This document shows, piece by piece, positions 42,046 to 50,002 of a stretch of 62,672 nt of DNA; the stretch's first letter is position 1; each line of letters opens with the position of its first letter. Under the pieces are notes generated by a model. It searched no databases and was not told where the DNA came from. It was given only the letters and a program-made list of their open reading frames with translations. This DNA is from a virus. The stretch lies in IMG/VR virus record IMGVR_UViG_3300028590_000016, positions 1-62,672 of that record; one strand, written 5' to 3'. The translations under genes and the position numbers were made by a program.

Positions 42046-42416
42046 GGGACGTCGCCTCCCGAAAGCTCGCGAATCTTGTCATCAATAACCGCAAGCTCGT
42101 GAGCAAAGCGCAGTTCCATCGCGGCCCGCATGCCCTTGTAGGCCAGCAGTTCGGTAGAATAGAGCGCGATGCCGTTTTGTGACCCGCTGCCGTCACGAGT
42201 CTTCTTGCGTAGGCCGTGAGACACACATGTACTCCATGCAGGATCGACGCACCGCGAATAGGCGTTGAACACATAGCCGCTGGTTTCTCTGGATGTGCCT
42301 CCGGCCGGCTTCGGAACATCCGGAGCAACCGGCGCCGTCCACCGCAGCGCGCGATAGATACGCAATTCATTGCGAACGTCTTCGAATTCCTTGCGCTCGG
42401 CTTTCGTCATTGCCAT
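42042..42416 (-). CDS. Hypothetical protein
   Basis: 124 residues from ATG 42416 with AGAGGATTCGAA upstream. Residues of about 45-80 include GGTSRETSGYVFNAYSRCVD and a GSGSQNGIALYSTELLA segment; the end is helical (MELRFAHELAVIDDKIREL). Unknown function. Confidence 0.65.
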   Translation of the reverse strand: MAMTKAERKEFEDVRNELRIYRALRWTAPVAPDVPKPAGGTSRETSGYVFNAYSRCVDPAWSTCVSHGLRKKTRDGSGSQNGIALYSTELLAYKGMRAAMELRFAHELAVIDDKIRELSGGDVP

Positions 42417-42449
42417 TTCGAATCCTCTTGATGGTCAACACGACCGATC

Positions 42450-42473
42450 TAGCGCACTCCGGGGAATGCGCTA
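42450..42473. other. Hairpin over the stop codon of the gene at 42471
   Basis: TAGCGCA (42450-42456) pairs with TGCGCTA (42467-42473) around a ten-base loop. The second arm includes the TAG stop of the gene at 42471-42758. There is no T run. It resembles the hairpins at 40629 and 43057 in place and size. Confidence 0.55.
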
Positions 42474-42758
42474 GGGCGGGGTGCTGGGCTTCACCCACAA
42501 CTCGTACACGAACGCCCCATGCAGGTCTTTCAGGTAGCTGGTGTTCCGAAGAATCTCGTAGTCGGCGATCCCGTGCGCGGCGCACCACGCCTTGATCTTG
42601 CGCCGCAGCTCCCATCCATTCTCGCGGCCGGTGTAGCCGAGGTCGCCGGGAATGTGCCCGTAGCTCGCCATGCATGCGAACTCAAGCACGTAGCCGCGCG
42701 CTCGAAGGCTAGCTTCGACGCGATCCCACCTCAGGCTGCCGTCGTAATGGCGCATCAT
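42471..42758 (-). CDS. Hypothetical protein
   Basis: 95 residues from ATG 42758 (ATGATGA overlap). SLRWDRVEASLRARGYVLEF and ENGWELRRKIKAWCAAHGI are regular amphipathic helices; it ends LHGAFVYELWVKPS. Unknown function. Confidence 0.65.
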   Translation of the reverse strand: MMRHYDGSLRWDRVEASLRARGYVLEFACMASYGHIPGDLGYTGRENGWELRRKIKAWCAAHGIADYEILRNTSYLKDLHGAFVYELWVKPSTPP

Positions 42759-43027
42759 TTCGCCCCGCGAAGTGCAGCCGCGAGCGCCATGCCGCGAAGC
42801 CCGCGAACAACTTCGTTTATGCCGCTCAGGCGCCCGAGTTCCGCGCGGTCGTCTGGATGGACGAATGCCCGCTTGTAGCCGGCGTGTTGCTCGATCCGGA
42901 GCCGAATGCCTTGGCGCCTCAGTTCAGCCGCTTCTCTCTCCTGCGCTTCGTCGCACAAGTCGCCCCAACACGGCCAGCGAACGCCGCCGATCGTCCGATA
43001 CGAGTCTGTCTGATGCTTAGTCGGCAT
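42755..43027 (-). CDS. Hypothetical protein
   Basis: 90 residues from ATG 43027 with AGAGG upstream. It has DSYRTIGGVRWPCWGDLCDE and RAFVHPDDRAELGRLSGI, then an alanine-rich end. Unknown function. Confidence 0.6.
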   Translation of the reverse strand: MPTKHQTDSYRTIGGVRWPCWGDLCDEAQEREAAELRRQGIRLRIEQHAGYKRAFVHPDDRAELGRLSGINEVVRGLRGMALAAALRGAK

Positions 43028-43056
43028 GATCCTCTGTCCATCCAATAAGACCGATG

Positions 43057-43078
43057 CAGCGCCCTCTCGAAGGCGCTG
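43057..43078. other. Hairpin between minus-strand genes
   Basis: CAGCGCC (43057-43063) pairs with GGCGCTG (43072-43078) around an eight-base loop, in the 69-base gap between the genes at 43097 and 43027. There is no T run. Third member of a set of similar intergenic hairpins in this block. Confidence 0.55.
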
Positions 43079-43096
43079 TGGCGGGTTACTACGCGA

Positions 43097-43276
43097 TCAG
43101 TTGTCGTAGCGGCCAACAACTTCATGTCCGCATTCCGGGCAATTGCAATAGCGGTGCAGTGTTGCTCGGTTTCTCCACCCCTCGGCGTCTTTTGCGAAGA
43201 ACCTGCACCCGCAGCCATTGCACAGGTATTCGTACTCAGTCGCCGGAAATTCTGCGCCGTGTTCTACAACCCTCAT
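43097..43276 (-). CDS. Small zinc-ribbon protein
   Basis: 59 residues from ATG 43276: MRVVEHGAEFPATEYEYLC, CNGCGCRFFAKDAEGW, then HRYCNCPECGHEVVGRY. Two CxxC/CxC pairs form a clear zinc ribbon. Start and stop fit the spaces left by the neighbours. Function unknown. Confidence 0.7.
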   Translation of the reverse strand: MRVVEHGAEFPATEYEYLCNGCGCRFFAKDAEGWRNRATLHRYCNCPECGHEVVGRYDN

Positions 43277-43277
43277 T

Positions 43278-43499
43278 TCATTTCTCCTTCAGGAACTTCG
43301 CGATGGCCGAAAGCATGGCCGAATCGACGATGTTGCCGGGATCAAGCGGCCTGTGGTTACTGATGACGGTCCCATCCTTCATCAAATGGCAGGATCGCTG
43401 CGATAGGTCCAGATACGCCTTCTCGCGACCCTGCGCCAGAAAAGAAACATCGAAGTATCCGGCGTAGCTGTCTGGGCGCTCCGTGATGATGACTTGCAT
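43278..43499 (-). CDS. Hypothetical protein
   Basis: 73 residues from ATG 43499, chosen over ATG 43523 because AAGGA lies six bases before it. Strand-rich first half (MQVIITERPDSYAGYFDVSF), then MLSAIAKFLKEK. Unknown function. Confidence 0.6.
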   Translation of the reverse strand: MQVIITERPDSYAGYFDVSFLAQGREKAYLDLSQRSCHLMKDGTVISNHRPLDPGNIVDSAMLSAIAKFLKEK

Positions 43500-43540
43500 G
43501 TGGTGTTCCTTGATTGCGGCCATCCTTGGCCGGGTGGTGG

Positions 43541-43711
43541 TTACTGCGGCTGTCGAGCTTTGTTCGCCTTGGCGACCCGCGCATCGGCTTCATCTGATTT
43601 CTTTCTTAGCCAAGCGGCCACCCGAAGGCAGGCTTCTGCGTCTTCCGCATCCTGGCTGATTTCCAGCCATTGAGCGGCAAGAAACATGTCGTTTGAGCTT
43701 GGGGTTTTCAT
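43541..43711 (-). CDS. Small helical protein
   Basis: 56 residues from ATG 43711, preceded by GAGGGAAGCGAAG. It reads KTPSSNDMFLAAQWLEISQ and ends DARVAKANKARQPQ. The ribosome site and even spacing support it. Unknown function. Confidence 0.65.
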   Translation of the reverse strand: MKTPSSNDMFLAAQWLEISQDAEDAEACLRVAAWLRKKSDEADARVAKANKARQPQ

Positions 43712-43755
43712 CTTCGCTTCCCTCGCAAGAGCCGTCCGTGGCGCGGTTGGATTGA

Positions 43756-44112
43756 TTACTTCAGGCCGGCGATAGCTTCATGCGCCATGCGAATGGCCGT
43801 GTCGCGATCGGTTGGATGCAGCGTGTGGAAGACCGGCAGGACTTCAGTCAGGTACTTGAGCGCTTCGGCCATGCCCTGAGCAGCGAGAACGAGGCGCACA
43901 TTGGCGCTGGCTTCGTCGATCCAGTTGTCGCGCTCATCGAGACGCATCGTCTGCGACGAAAACTCGCCGATGTAAATCGATTCCGGCGCCATCACCAGAT
44001 GGCCTTTCTCGTCGAGCGTAGGTTCGGCGTCGCCCGTATAGATCACGAACGGCGCGGCCGTGAAACCGGTATGCCAAGCGCGCCATTGACCTTGCGTGTG
44101 CTGACCCTTCAT
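43756..44112 (-). CDS. First gene of the minus block; hypothetical protein
   Basis: 118 residues from ATG 44112 behind AAAAGGGG. It begins KGQHTQGQWRAWHTGFTAAP and has IYIGEFSSQTMRLDERDNWI, a pattern close to the FTPGPWRW-type phage proteins, with a helical C-terminus (YLTEVLPVFHTLHPTD). It lies 40 bases below the promoter at 44153-44181. Unknown function. Confidence 0.7.
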   Translation of the reverse strand: MKGQHTQGQWRAWHTGFTAAPFVIYTGDAEPTLDEKGHLVMAPESIYIGEFSSQTMRLDERDNWIDEASANVRLVLAAQGMAEALKYLTEVLPVFHTLHPTDRDTAIRMAHEAIAGLK

Positions 44113-44152
44113 GTCGGTCCCCTTTTGACGGTCGTTCGGTGACCGTGGGTGA

Positions 44153-44181
44153 ACATTAGGTCAACCTACGCTGCGTGTCAA
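44153..44181 (-). promoter_or_regulatory. Leftward early promoter with TAGG-N4-CCTA operator
   Basis: On the minus strand: TTGACA (44181-44176), 17-base spacer, TAATGT (44158-44153). TAGG-N4-CCTA spans 44157-44168 and overlaps the -10 box. It faces the whole minus block and is a natural candidate for the main leftward promoter, back to back with the rightward promoter at 44224. Confidence 0.8.
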
Positions 44182-44223
44182 CAACTATTTTCGAGTTCGG
44201 CGAAATTGAACTGGCTTGACCAG

Positions 44224-44252
44224 TTGACAGTCTACTGAGGCGGGCCTAGCAT
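44224..44252 (+). promoter_or_regulatory. Rightward promoter for a probably leaderless regulator mRNA
   Basis: TTGACA (44224-44229), 17-base spacer, TAGCAT (44247-44252). The spacer end holds AGG-CGGG-CCT (44238-44247), a shortened form of the TAGG-N4-CCTA site. The predicted transcription start, about seven bases after the -10 box, coincides with ATG 44259, so the mRNA would be leaderless. Confidence 0.7.
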
Positions 44253-44258
44253 CGCGGC

Positions 44259-44486
44259 ATGACCAATCGAAAACCGAAGATTCCACCGCCCGGAATGCGG
44301 GAACCAACCGATGGCGAAGTCATTGATGCGATTGGCGGAACGTTCGCCACTGCAAGGCTTTGTCGATGCCAACCGCCGTCTGTGAGCGAGTGGCGTATCC
44401 GAGGCATACCGGACGCGCGACGCATGTTCTTGCGGTTAGCCCGGCCTAAAGCATTCGCGTTCGTCCCGATCCGCGGTGACGCATGA
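44259..44486 (+). CDS. Cro/YdaS-like helix-turn-helix regulator
   Basis: 75 residues. DAIGGTFATARLCRCQPPSV followed by SEWRIRGIPDARRMFLRLAR matches the small Cro/YdaS-type helix-turn-helix, in which an N-terminal helix is followed by an xxVSxWxxxGIP recognition part. It is the first rightward gene, on a probably leaderless mRNA, beside divergent promoters with related palindromes. It is the best candidate for the factor acting on the TAGG-N4-CCTA sites. Confidence 0.75.
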   Translation: MTNRKPKIPPPGMREPTDGEVIDAIGGTFATARLCRCQPPSVSEWRIRGIPDARRMFLRLARPKAFAFVPIRGDA

Positions 44487-44674
44487 TGCCGTTCCCAATG
44501 CCGCCCGGACCTCCGCCCGCTAACGCTCAGCGATGGGCTGCATGTCGCCGTGAGGACAAGCGCAAAGTCCAGAGGAATGCGCAGGCAATCCGCGACTGCT
44601 GGCTCTTAGCTATGGGCGCGATATGTGGTTGCGCCATCACCATGTTCAGCATAGTGGCCGTCATCGCACGCTGA
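44483..44674 (+). CDS. Small membrane protein
   Basis: 63 residues from ATG 44483 (ATGATG, overlapping the previous stop). A proline-rich N-terminus and basic centre are followed by one membrane segment near the C-terminus (WLLAMGAICGCAITMFSIVA). Unknown function. The 121 bases after it contain only a weak GTG frame that I do not call. Confidence 0.6.
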   Translation: MMPFPMPPGPPPANAQRWAACRREDKRKVQRNAQAIRDCWLLAMGAICGCAITMFSIVAVIAR

Positions 44675-44795
44675 ACCGTGCGAAACGCCCGAACAACTTC
44701 ACAGCGCACCGCTAACGCCGGAGTAGCTACCGGTGGACAACCCGAGTCCTACGGGCTGCGTGCGCAACTTCCAAGGACCATAGGAAGCCTGCCAC

Positions 44796-45047
44796 ATGAA
44801 CAAAATCCCTTCGCCCCCCGGTGAAATGCCCGAAGCTAGACGACTTCGGCAGCTTGAGCACATCCGCGCTGCAATAGCCGAGTGCGACCGTGAGCACACG
44901 CCCGAGCAAATCGCGGCGGCTGAAGCTCACCTAGAGCCATGGCGAACGCGTGTGAAAGCACGCGTCATGAGCGCATACCATCGCCGCCGTATTCCCGCTT
45001 GCCTCGTCAAGATCGCCTTCCGTGTCCTTGGGCTGAGGTCTGCCTGA
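44796..45047 (+). CDS. Hypothetical basic protein of the replication operon
   Basis: 83 residues from ATG 44796 with TAGGAAG eight bases upstream. LRQLEHIRAAIAECDREHTP is helical; the C-terminus is basic (SAYHRRRIPACLVKIAFRV). It ends in TGATG overlap with the replisome organiser gene, so it belongs to that operon. Unknown function. Confidence 0.6.
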   Translation: MNKIPSPPGEMPEARRLRQLEHIRAAIAECDREHTPEQIAAAEAHLEPWRTRVKARVMSAYHRRRIPACLVKIAFRVLGLRSA

Positions 45048-45931
45048 TGGCCTGCGATTGGATCAAGATGCGGACTGACCTCTATCGTGATCCGAAGGTA
45101 TGTCTGATCGCTGAAATTTTGGACTCCGGCGATGGGCAGCTTGCGCGTTACGTGAACCAAAACACAGGGTGTGACATGAGTGTAACGCGTAACGTAACGC
45201 GTAACGCGACCGTTGGTGCGCTCGTAACGGTATGGGGTGTTATGAGGTTGCGCGGAAAGCGCAACGGTGACGATCTTGTGTGCCAAATGGCGACGATTGA
45301 AGTGCTTGATGACATCGCCGACCTGCCTGGTTTCGGTTCCGCCATGGCCTCTGTAGGGTGGGTTGTTGAGACTGAAACGGGGGTAACTTTCCCGCGCTTT
45401 TTCGAGGACTACAACGTTGATCCCGCTGAAAAAACCCCATCTTCCGCTGCTGAGCGCCAGCGCCGATATCGGGACCGCCTGAAGCAAGCTTTGGCGGCGT
45501 CACAAGGTGGCGTAACGCGTGACGATTCAGTGGACTGCGTTAGTAACGTAACGCGTGACGTAACGTTACGCTCTAGAGAAGAGAAGAGAAGAGAAGAGAA
45601 AGAAGATAAAAAGACTTCCTCATCGGCTTCGCCGAATCGGCGCCAAAACCGGTTGGAAGACCCTCCTGGATTCGTCGAGTTCTGGTCTGCGTATCCACGC
45701 AGCAGCGGACGCAAGGATGCCGCGAAAGCTTGGGCGAAGCTCGCACCAGATGCGGCTATGCAGAAAATCATCATGGCCGCTGTGGCGAAGCAAACGCAGT
45801 CAGATGACTGGCGCAGCGATGGGGGCAAGTACATCCCGCATGCGTCGACTTGGATCAATGGCGAGCGCTGGAACGATGGCCTGTTCCGACAACAACCCCA
45901 CGAACTCCCCGAACACTTGCAGGGCATCTGA
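45047..45931 (+). CDS. Replication initiation/replisome organiser protein (lambda O/DnaT-like)
   Basis: 294 residues from ATG 45047. The N-terminal part (DWIKMRTDLYRDPKVCLIAE and AMASVGWVVETETGVTFPRF) is a winged-helix type found in phage replication proteins. The linker is charged (REEKRREEKEDKK), and the C-terminal part FVEFWSAYPRSSGRKDAAKA is the usual phage O/DnaT module. It should bind the origin and load the downstream helicase. The gene itself carries iteron-like repeats, as in lambda O. Confidence 0.8.
   Translation: MACDWIKMRTDLYRDPKVCLIAEILDSGDGQLARYVNQNTGCDMSVTRNVTRNATVGALVTVWGVMRLRGKRNGDDLVCQMATIEVLDDIADLPGFGSAMASVGWVVETETGVTFPRFFEDYNVDPAEKTPSSAAERQRRYRDRLKQALAASQGGVTRDDSVDCVSNVTRDVTLRSREEKRREEKEDKKTSSSASPNRRQNRLEDPPGFVEFWSAYPRSSGRKDAAKAWAKLAPDAAMQKIIMAAVAKQTQSDDWRSDGGKYIPHASTWINGERWNDGLFRQQPHELPEHLQGI
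45143..45571. repeat. Iteron-like repeats GTAACGCGT(A/G)ACG: candidate replication origin
   Basis: Direct copies of GTAACGCGTAACG lie at 45182-45194 and 45194-45206, copies of GTAACGCGTGACG at 45512-45524 and 45548-45560, an inverted core at 45143-45152 and a palindrome GTAACGTTAC at 45560-45569. A purine-rich tract of repeated GAGAA units follows at 45575-45610. They lie inside the replisome organiser gene. The layout (iterons, then an easily melted purine tract) is the same as in lambda ori, which lies within gene O. Confidence 0.65.
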
Positions 45932-48849
45932 TGCGCGCGACCGAGATAGCAAAGCTGCTGGCGAGACAGGCCGAGGATGTAGCGCGGAAACTTCTGCCGA
46001 ACGGGAAGCGCCACGGGCGGGAATGGAAAGTGGGCAGCGTCGGGGGCGAGGCTGGGGAATCTCTTGGCGTTTGCCTCAGTGGCGATCGTGCCGGAGCATG
46101 GGCTGATTTCAGTACTGGCGATACCGGCGACCTTATCGGGCTATGGATGGCTGTAGCGAATCTGGACTTGCGGGAGGCATGCGAGGAAGCGATTGCGTAT
46201 CTTGGCGTCGCTGAACATCGCGTCGAGAATCCGAAACCAGCCTACAAACGCCCGACGAAGGAGAACGTCAGCAAGCTCAGCGACGAGCACTATGCATGGC
46301 TGACCGAAGTACGATTGATCGCGCCGGCAACGATTGCGGCGTACAAGCTCGCGACGAAGGCCACCGGGCGCGGTGTCGCGCTGATGTTCCCATACCTGCG
46401 TGATGGCGAATTGCTCGCGGCGAAATATCGCGGAGCGCCTGAGAAAACCTTTTGGACCGACTCAGAGTGCGAGCCGTGCTTGTTCGGCTGGCAGGCTATC
46501 CCGGCAGCGCAGCGCGAATTGGTGCTCTGTGAGGGAGAGCTAGACGCACTGGCATGGCACACATTCGGTCATGCCGCGCTATCGGTTCCGTTCGGAGGCG
46601 GCGGTGGCAACAAGCAGCAGTGGGTGCCAAATGAGTTCGACAGGCTTGCGCGCTATGACGTGCTGTACCTGTCCATGGACATGGACAAGTCTGGACAGGA
46701 GGCGGTTGCTGAACTGGTCAGTCGTCTCGGCCGTGAGCGCTGCCGTATAGTCGAACTGCCACGCAAGGACGCGAACCAATGCCTGATCGATGGCTTCACC
46801 GTCGAGGACATGGCGGCAGCAAAGAAGCGCGCTCGCACGCTGGACCCCGCCGAACTTCGCAATGCTGGCGAGTTCGAGGATGCGGTGTGGGCCGAGTTCA
46901 ACCGCACTGACGAAGGCCTGAGACTCCCTTGGCGGAAAACACACGATTCGCTTTTGCTCAGGGCCGGCGAGACGTCTTTTTGGGCGGGTGTGAACGGGCA
47001 CGGGAAAGCGCTCAGTTTGGACACAAGAATCCCGACGCCCTCTGGCTGGTCGACGATGGGTGACTTGAAACCGGGGGATTGGGTTTTTGACGAAAACGGG
47101 ATGCCGTGCGAGGTCGTTGCGCAAACAGCGGTGATGCTAGAACGGCCGGTCTTCAAAATCACATTCTCTGACGGCTCGGAAATTGTGGCCGACGCTGAAC
47201 ACGAATGGCTTACTTTCACAGCAAAAGCCAGGCAAAGCTTTCGCAATGCCAAGATGAACAGCCGTCTCGAAGGGGGCGCCACAAAAAGATTTGGGAGCGA
47301 CCAAAGCCACAAGAGAACCAAGCCATCCATTGTCACGACAGCTCAAATCGCCAGCGGCGTATTCGTAACTGGCGGCTGCTGGGAAGGGCTTTCGGAGCAT
47401 AGCATTCAAGTTTCTGGCCCCCTTCAGTGCGAACTAGTCGAATTGCCAGTCGACCCTTACTTGCTTGGTGTTTGGCTTGGCGATGGGACGACAGCCAGTT
47501 CAGCGATAACCACCGCTGACACCGAGATAGTTCAGAGGTTCACAAGGGCTGGGCACATTGTTACGAAACTTTCATCTCCGTACGGATACGGAATCACGGG
47601 AGGCCACTTTGTCCGAGGACTAAAGACGGCGAGAGTCTTAGGCAACAAGCATATCCCTGCGATTTATTTGAGAGCCAGTTTCGAGCAGCGACTAGCGCTT
47701 CTGCAGGGGCTGATGGACACTGATGGACACGTCACTGCATACGGAAGATGCGAGTTCACAAACACAAACAAGCGACTTGCCGATGCAGTTCTTGAGCTTG
47801 TCCTGTCGCTCGGCATTCAGGCCAAGATGATCGGCGGACGGGCTATGCTGTATGGGAAGGATTGTGGCCCCAAGTACCGGATCACGTTCACGCCGGATTT
47901 GCCTGTCGCGACTCTACCTCGCAAAGCGGCACGGCTTCGCAAAGTAATTTCAGATCGAGTCAAGCACCGATTCATAGTTGGATGTCAGCCGGTAGAATCA
48001 GTGCCAGTCAAATGTATCCAAGTGAATTCTAAGAGCCATATGTACTTGGCTGGCGAAACAATGATCCCCACGCACAACAGCGCCGTGGTCAGCCACATCG
48101 TCGGATCATTGGCTTGTGATGGGGTGCTTTGTTGCGTCGCCTCGATGGAGTTTCGAACGTCGAAATGGCTCATGCGAATGGCTCGACAGATCGCTGCGCG
48201 CAGCGATCCAACTGAAGTGTACGTGCGGCATATCGTTCAATGTTTGGCTGAATCGCTTTGGACTTTTGACGTAGCAGGGCGCGCAAAGGCAGATAGAATT
48301 CTTGAGGTCTTTGAATACGCTCGTAGGCGATATGGGATCGAGCTTTTTGTTCTCGACAACCTCACGAAGTGCGGTTTCGCCGACGATGATTTTCCGGGGC
48401 AGAAAGCTTTCGTTGAGACGTTGACCGACTTCGCGCGGGATACACGGACACATGTAGCGGTGGTCGCTCATATGCGCAAAGGTGAATCAGAAGACAAGCC
48501 GTCAGGCAAGTTCGGTGTCAAGGGTTCGGGCGGCATCATCGACATGTGCGATACGCTCGTCGAGGTCTGGCGCAACAAGAAGCGCGAGGCGGCAATTCGT
48601 ATCGCGAAAGAGACTGGCAATCCAATTGATCCGGACTACGCTGATCAGGCAGACACGATGCTGTATGTCCGCAAGCAGCGCGAGACCGGCATTGAACCAG
48701 CGATCAAGCTTTGGTTCGATCCTGACTCGACGCAGTTCCTTGGGAAGGCCGATCACAGGGCGCTGCCGCTGTTGAATCGGACGTGCGTCCCGGTGCAGGA
48801 CGATGGCGGGGCGAATGGCGCTCACGGATATGAGGCAAACGTGCAATGA
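45931..48849 (+). CDS. Replicative primase-helicase with an in-frame class 3 intein
   Basis: 972 residues from ATG 45931 (TGATG overlap), or 615 after splicing. The N-terminal part lacks zinc-finger cysteines. A Toprim domain has the catalytic Glu in LCEGELDAL (E201) and the DxD-like MDMDKSG (250-255). The RecA-like helicase follows, with Walker A GVNGHGKS split by the intein between K359 and S717, and later ELFVLDNLTKCG and HVAVVAHMRKGE. It unwinds and primes at the fork. It is directly downstream of the organiser gene. Confidence 0.92.
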   Translation: MRATEIAKLLARQAEDVARKLLPNGKRHGREWKVGSVGGEAGESLGVCLSGDRAGAWADFSTGDTGDLIGLWMAVANLDLREACEEAIAYLGVAEHRVENPKPAYKRPTKENVSKLSDEHYAWLTEVRLIAPATIAAYKLATKATGRGVALMFPYLRDGELLAAKYRGAPEKTFWTDSECEPCLFGWQAIPAAQRELVLCEGELDALAWHTFGHAALSVPFGGGGGNKQQWVPNEFDRLARYDVLYLSMDMDKSGQEAVAELVSRLGRERCRIVELPRKDANQCLIDGFTVEDMAAAKKRARTLDPAELRNAGEFEDAVWAEFNRTDEGLRLPWRKTHDSLLLRAGETSFWAGVNGHGKALSLDTRIPTPSGWSTMGDLKPGDWVFDENGMPCEVVAQTAVMLERPVFKITFSDGSEIVADAEHEWLTFTAKARQSFRNAKMNSRLEGGATKRFGSDQSHKRTKPSIVTTAQIASGVFVTGGCWEGLSEHSIQVSGPLQCELVELPVDPYLLGVWLGDGTTASSAITTADTEIVQRFTRAGHIVTKLSSPYGYGITGGHFVRGLKTARVLGNKHIPAIYLRASFEQRLALLQGLMDTDGHVTAYGRCEFTNTNKRLADAVLELVLSLGIQAKMIGGRAMLYGKDCGPKYRITFTPDLPVATLPRKAARLRKVISDRVKHRFIVGCQPVESVPVKCIQVNSKSHMYLAGETMIPTHNSAVVSHIVGSLACDGVLCCVASMEFRTSKWLMRMARQIAARSDPTEVYVRHIVQCLAESLWTFDVAGRAKADRILEVFEYARRRYGIELFVLDNLTKCGFADDDFPGQKAFVETLTDFARDTRTHVAVVAHMRKGESEDKPSGKFGVKGSGGIIDMCDTLVEVWRNKKREAAIRIAKETGNPIDPDYADQADTMLYVRKQRETGIEPAIKLWFDPDSTQFLGKADHRALPLLNRTCVPVQDDGGANGAHGYEANVQ
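47008..48078 (+). other. Class 3 intein with LAGLIDADG homing endonuclease
   Basis: 357 residues, numbered here from the intein start. Residue 1 is Ala, not Cys or Ser. The class 3 set is present: Trp67 two residues after the block B His65 (AEHEWLTF), Cys336 in block F (PVKCIQVNS), Thr355 in the terminal PTHN. The +1 residue is Ser. Two LAGLIDADG blocks, LLGVWLGDG and LLQGLMDTDG, mark a homing endonuclease. It interrupts the Walker A motif after GHGK, so splicing is needed for helicase activity. Confidence 0.9.
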
Positions 48850-49535
48850 ACCTAGTTCAAAAGTTTCAACGCAACACGATTGGCCGCGACTTCATCGTGG
48901 GCGATATTCACGGGCGGTTCGATCTGCTGGATACGCTGATGGCACAAGTCGGGTTCGATTGCGAGACCGACCGCATGTTCAGCGTCGGCGATTTGGTGGA
49001 TCGCGGCGTGCTGAGCCATCAAGCGGTGGACTACCTGCGGCATCCGTGGTTCCACGCCCTGCGCGGCAACCATGAGCAGATGGCAATCGACTTTGCTACG
49101 ACGCAGAGTGGCGCAAACTTTCTGACGAGCAACGGCGGCGCATGGTTTGTCATGCGCTCGCTGGAAGAACAGTTGCGAATCGCAGAGGCTTTCGAGGAAT
49201 TGCCGTTCGCCTTCGAGATTGAGTGCGACATCGGCGCGCCCTGCGGGCTTGTAGGAGTCGTGCACGCCTGCTGCTGCTACGAGAGTTGGGCCGAGTTCAA
49301 GGAACGGCTTGTTTCGCAGCACGTGCGTGACGGCGCGATTTGGGCGCGGTCTAAGGCTGTGCACGTTGCTGGTGTCGACAAGGTGTTCATCGGCCACACG
49401 ATCGTGCAGCAACCGCACGCGAGCGAAAACGTGATCAATCTGGATACGGGCGCGTACCGAACTGGCGTGCTGACATGCGCTGAGTTGTCGAACCCGCTCA
49501 CGATCCATTGGACTAGCCCGGAGTCACCGAAGTGA
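48846..49535 (+). CDS. Serine/threonine metallophosphatase (NinI/lambda PP-like)
   Basis: 229 residues from ATG 48846 (ATGA overlap). All family motifs are seen: GDIHGRFD, GDLVDRG, GNHEQM, a histidine in VVHACC, and IGHTIVQQPH. It resembles lambda phosphatase (NinI). It would use two metal ions to remove phosphate from serine/threonine residues. It sits downstream of the helicase in a nin-like cluster. Target unknown. Confidence 0.9.
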   Translation: MNLVQKFQRNTIGRDFIVGDIHGRFDLLDTLMAQVGFDCETDRMFSVGDLVDRGVLSHQAVDYLRHPWFHALRGNHEQMAIDFATTQSGANFLTSNGGAWFVMRSLEEQLRIAEAFEELPFAFEIECDIGAPCGLVGVVHACCCYESWAEFKERLVSQHVRDGAIWARSKAVHVAGVDKVFIGHTIVQQPHASENVINLDTGAYRTGVLTCAELSNPLTIHWTSPESPK

Positions 49536-50002
49536 GCGCGCCGCGCTACATCCTCCGTGCGGGCGACATCAACCGCCTCAACGTGGCGCGCAATGCGATT
49601 GCGGCTATCGAGAGGTTGGACACGAAGCGAACCTTCGTCGTCGAAATCAAGCAGTACCAGAAGCCACGCAGCGACGTCCAGAACAAAGCCTTGTGGGGAT
49701 GCGCATACAAGGCGCTGCTAGACCAGACCGGCAACGACCCCGAGGACTTGCACGAGTTTTTCTGCGGCGAGTTCTTCGGATGGAACGAAACCGAGGTCAT
49801 GGGGCGGATCAAGAAGCGACCGCGCCGAACGACGACGACTGACGAGGACGGGAAGCGCGACCTGATGTCGACGCTGTGGTTCTACGACTTCTACGAGTAC
49901 ATCCAACGCAAGAGCGCTGAGAACGGATTCGAGGTGCCGGACCCTGATCCGTTCTGGAAGGATCACAAGGACGCGGCGCGCAGCACAAAGGGGGCAGTCT
50001 AG
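49532..50002 (+). CDS. ninB: NinB-like recombination protein
   Basis: 156 residues from GTG 49532. KQYQKPRSDVQNKALWGCAY matches the conserved part of lambda NinB (Orf), an ssDNA-binding helper that replaces RecFOR. Position beside the phosphatase and RuvC-like genes is as in the lambda nin region. The C-terminus diverges (STLWFYDFYEYIQRKSAENG). Confidence 0.7.
   Translation: MSAPRYILRAGDINRLNVARNAIAAIERLDTKRTFVVEIKQYQKPRSDVQNKALWGCAYKALLDQTGNDPEDLHEFFCGEFFGWNETEVMGRIKKRPRRTTTTDEDGKRDLMSTLWFYDFYEYIQRKSAENGFEVPDPDPFWKDHKDAARSTKGAV

Noticed and set aside
44678-44823. GTG frame of about 47 codons
   Set aside because: No ribosome site and no protein-like pattern; overlaps the next well-supported gene.
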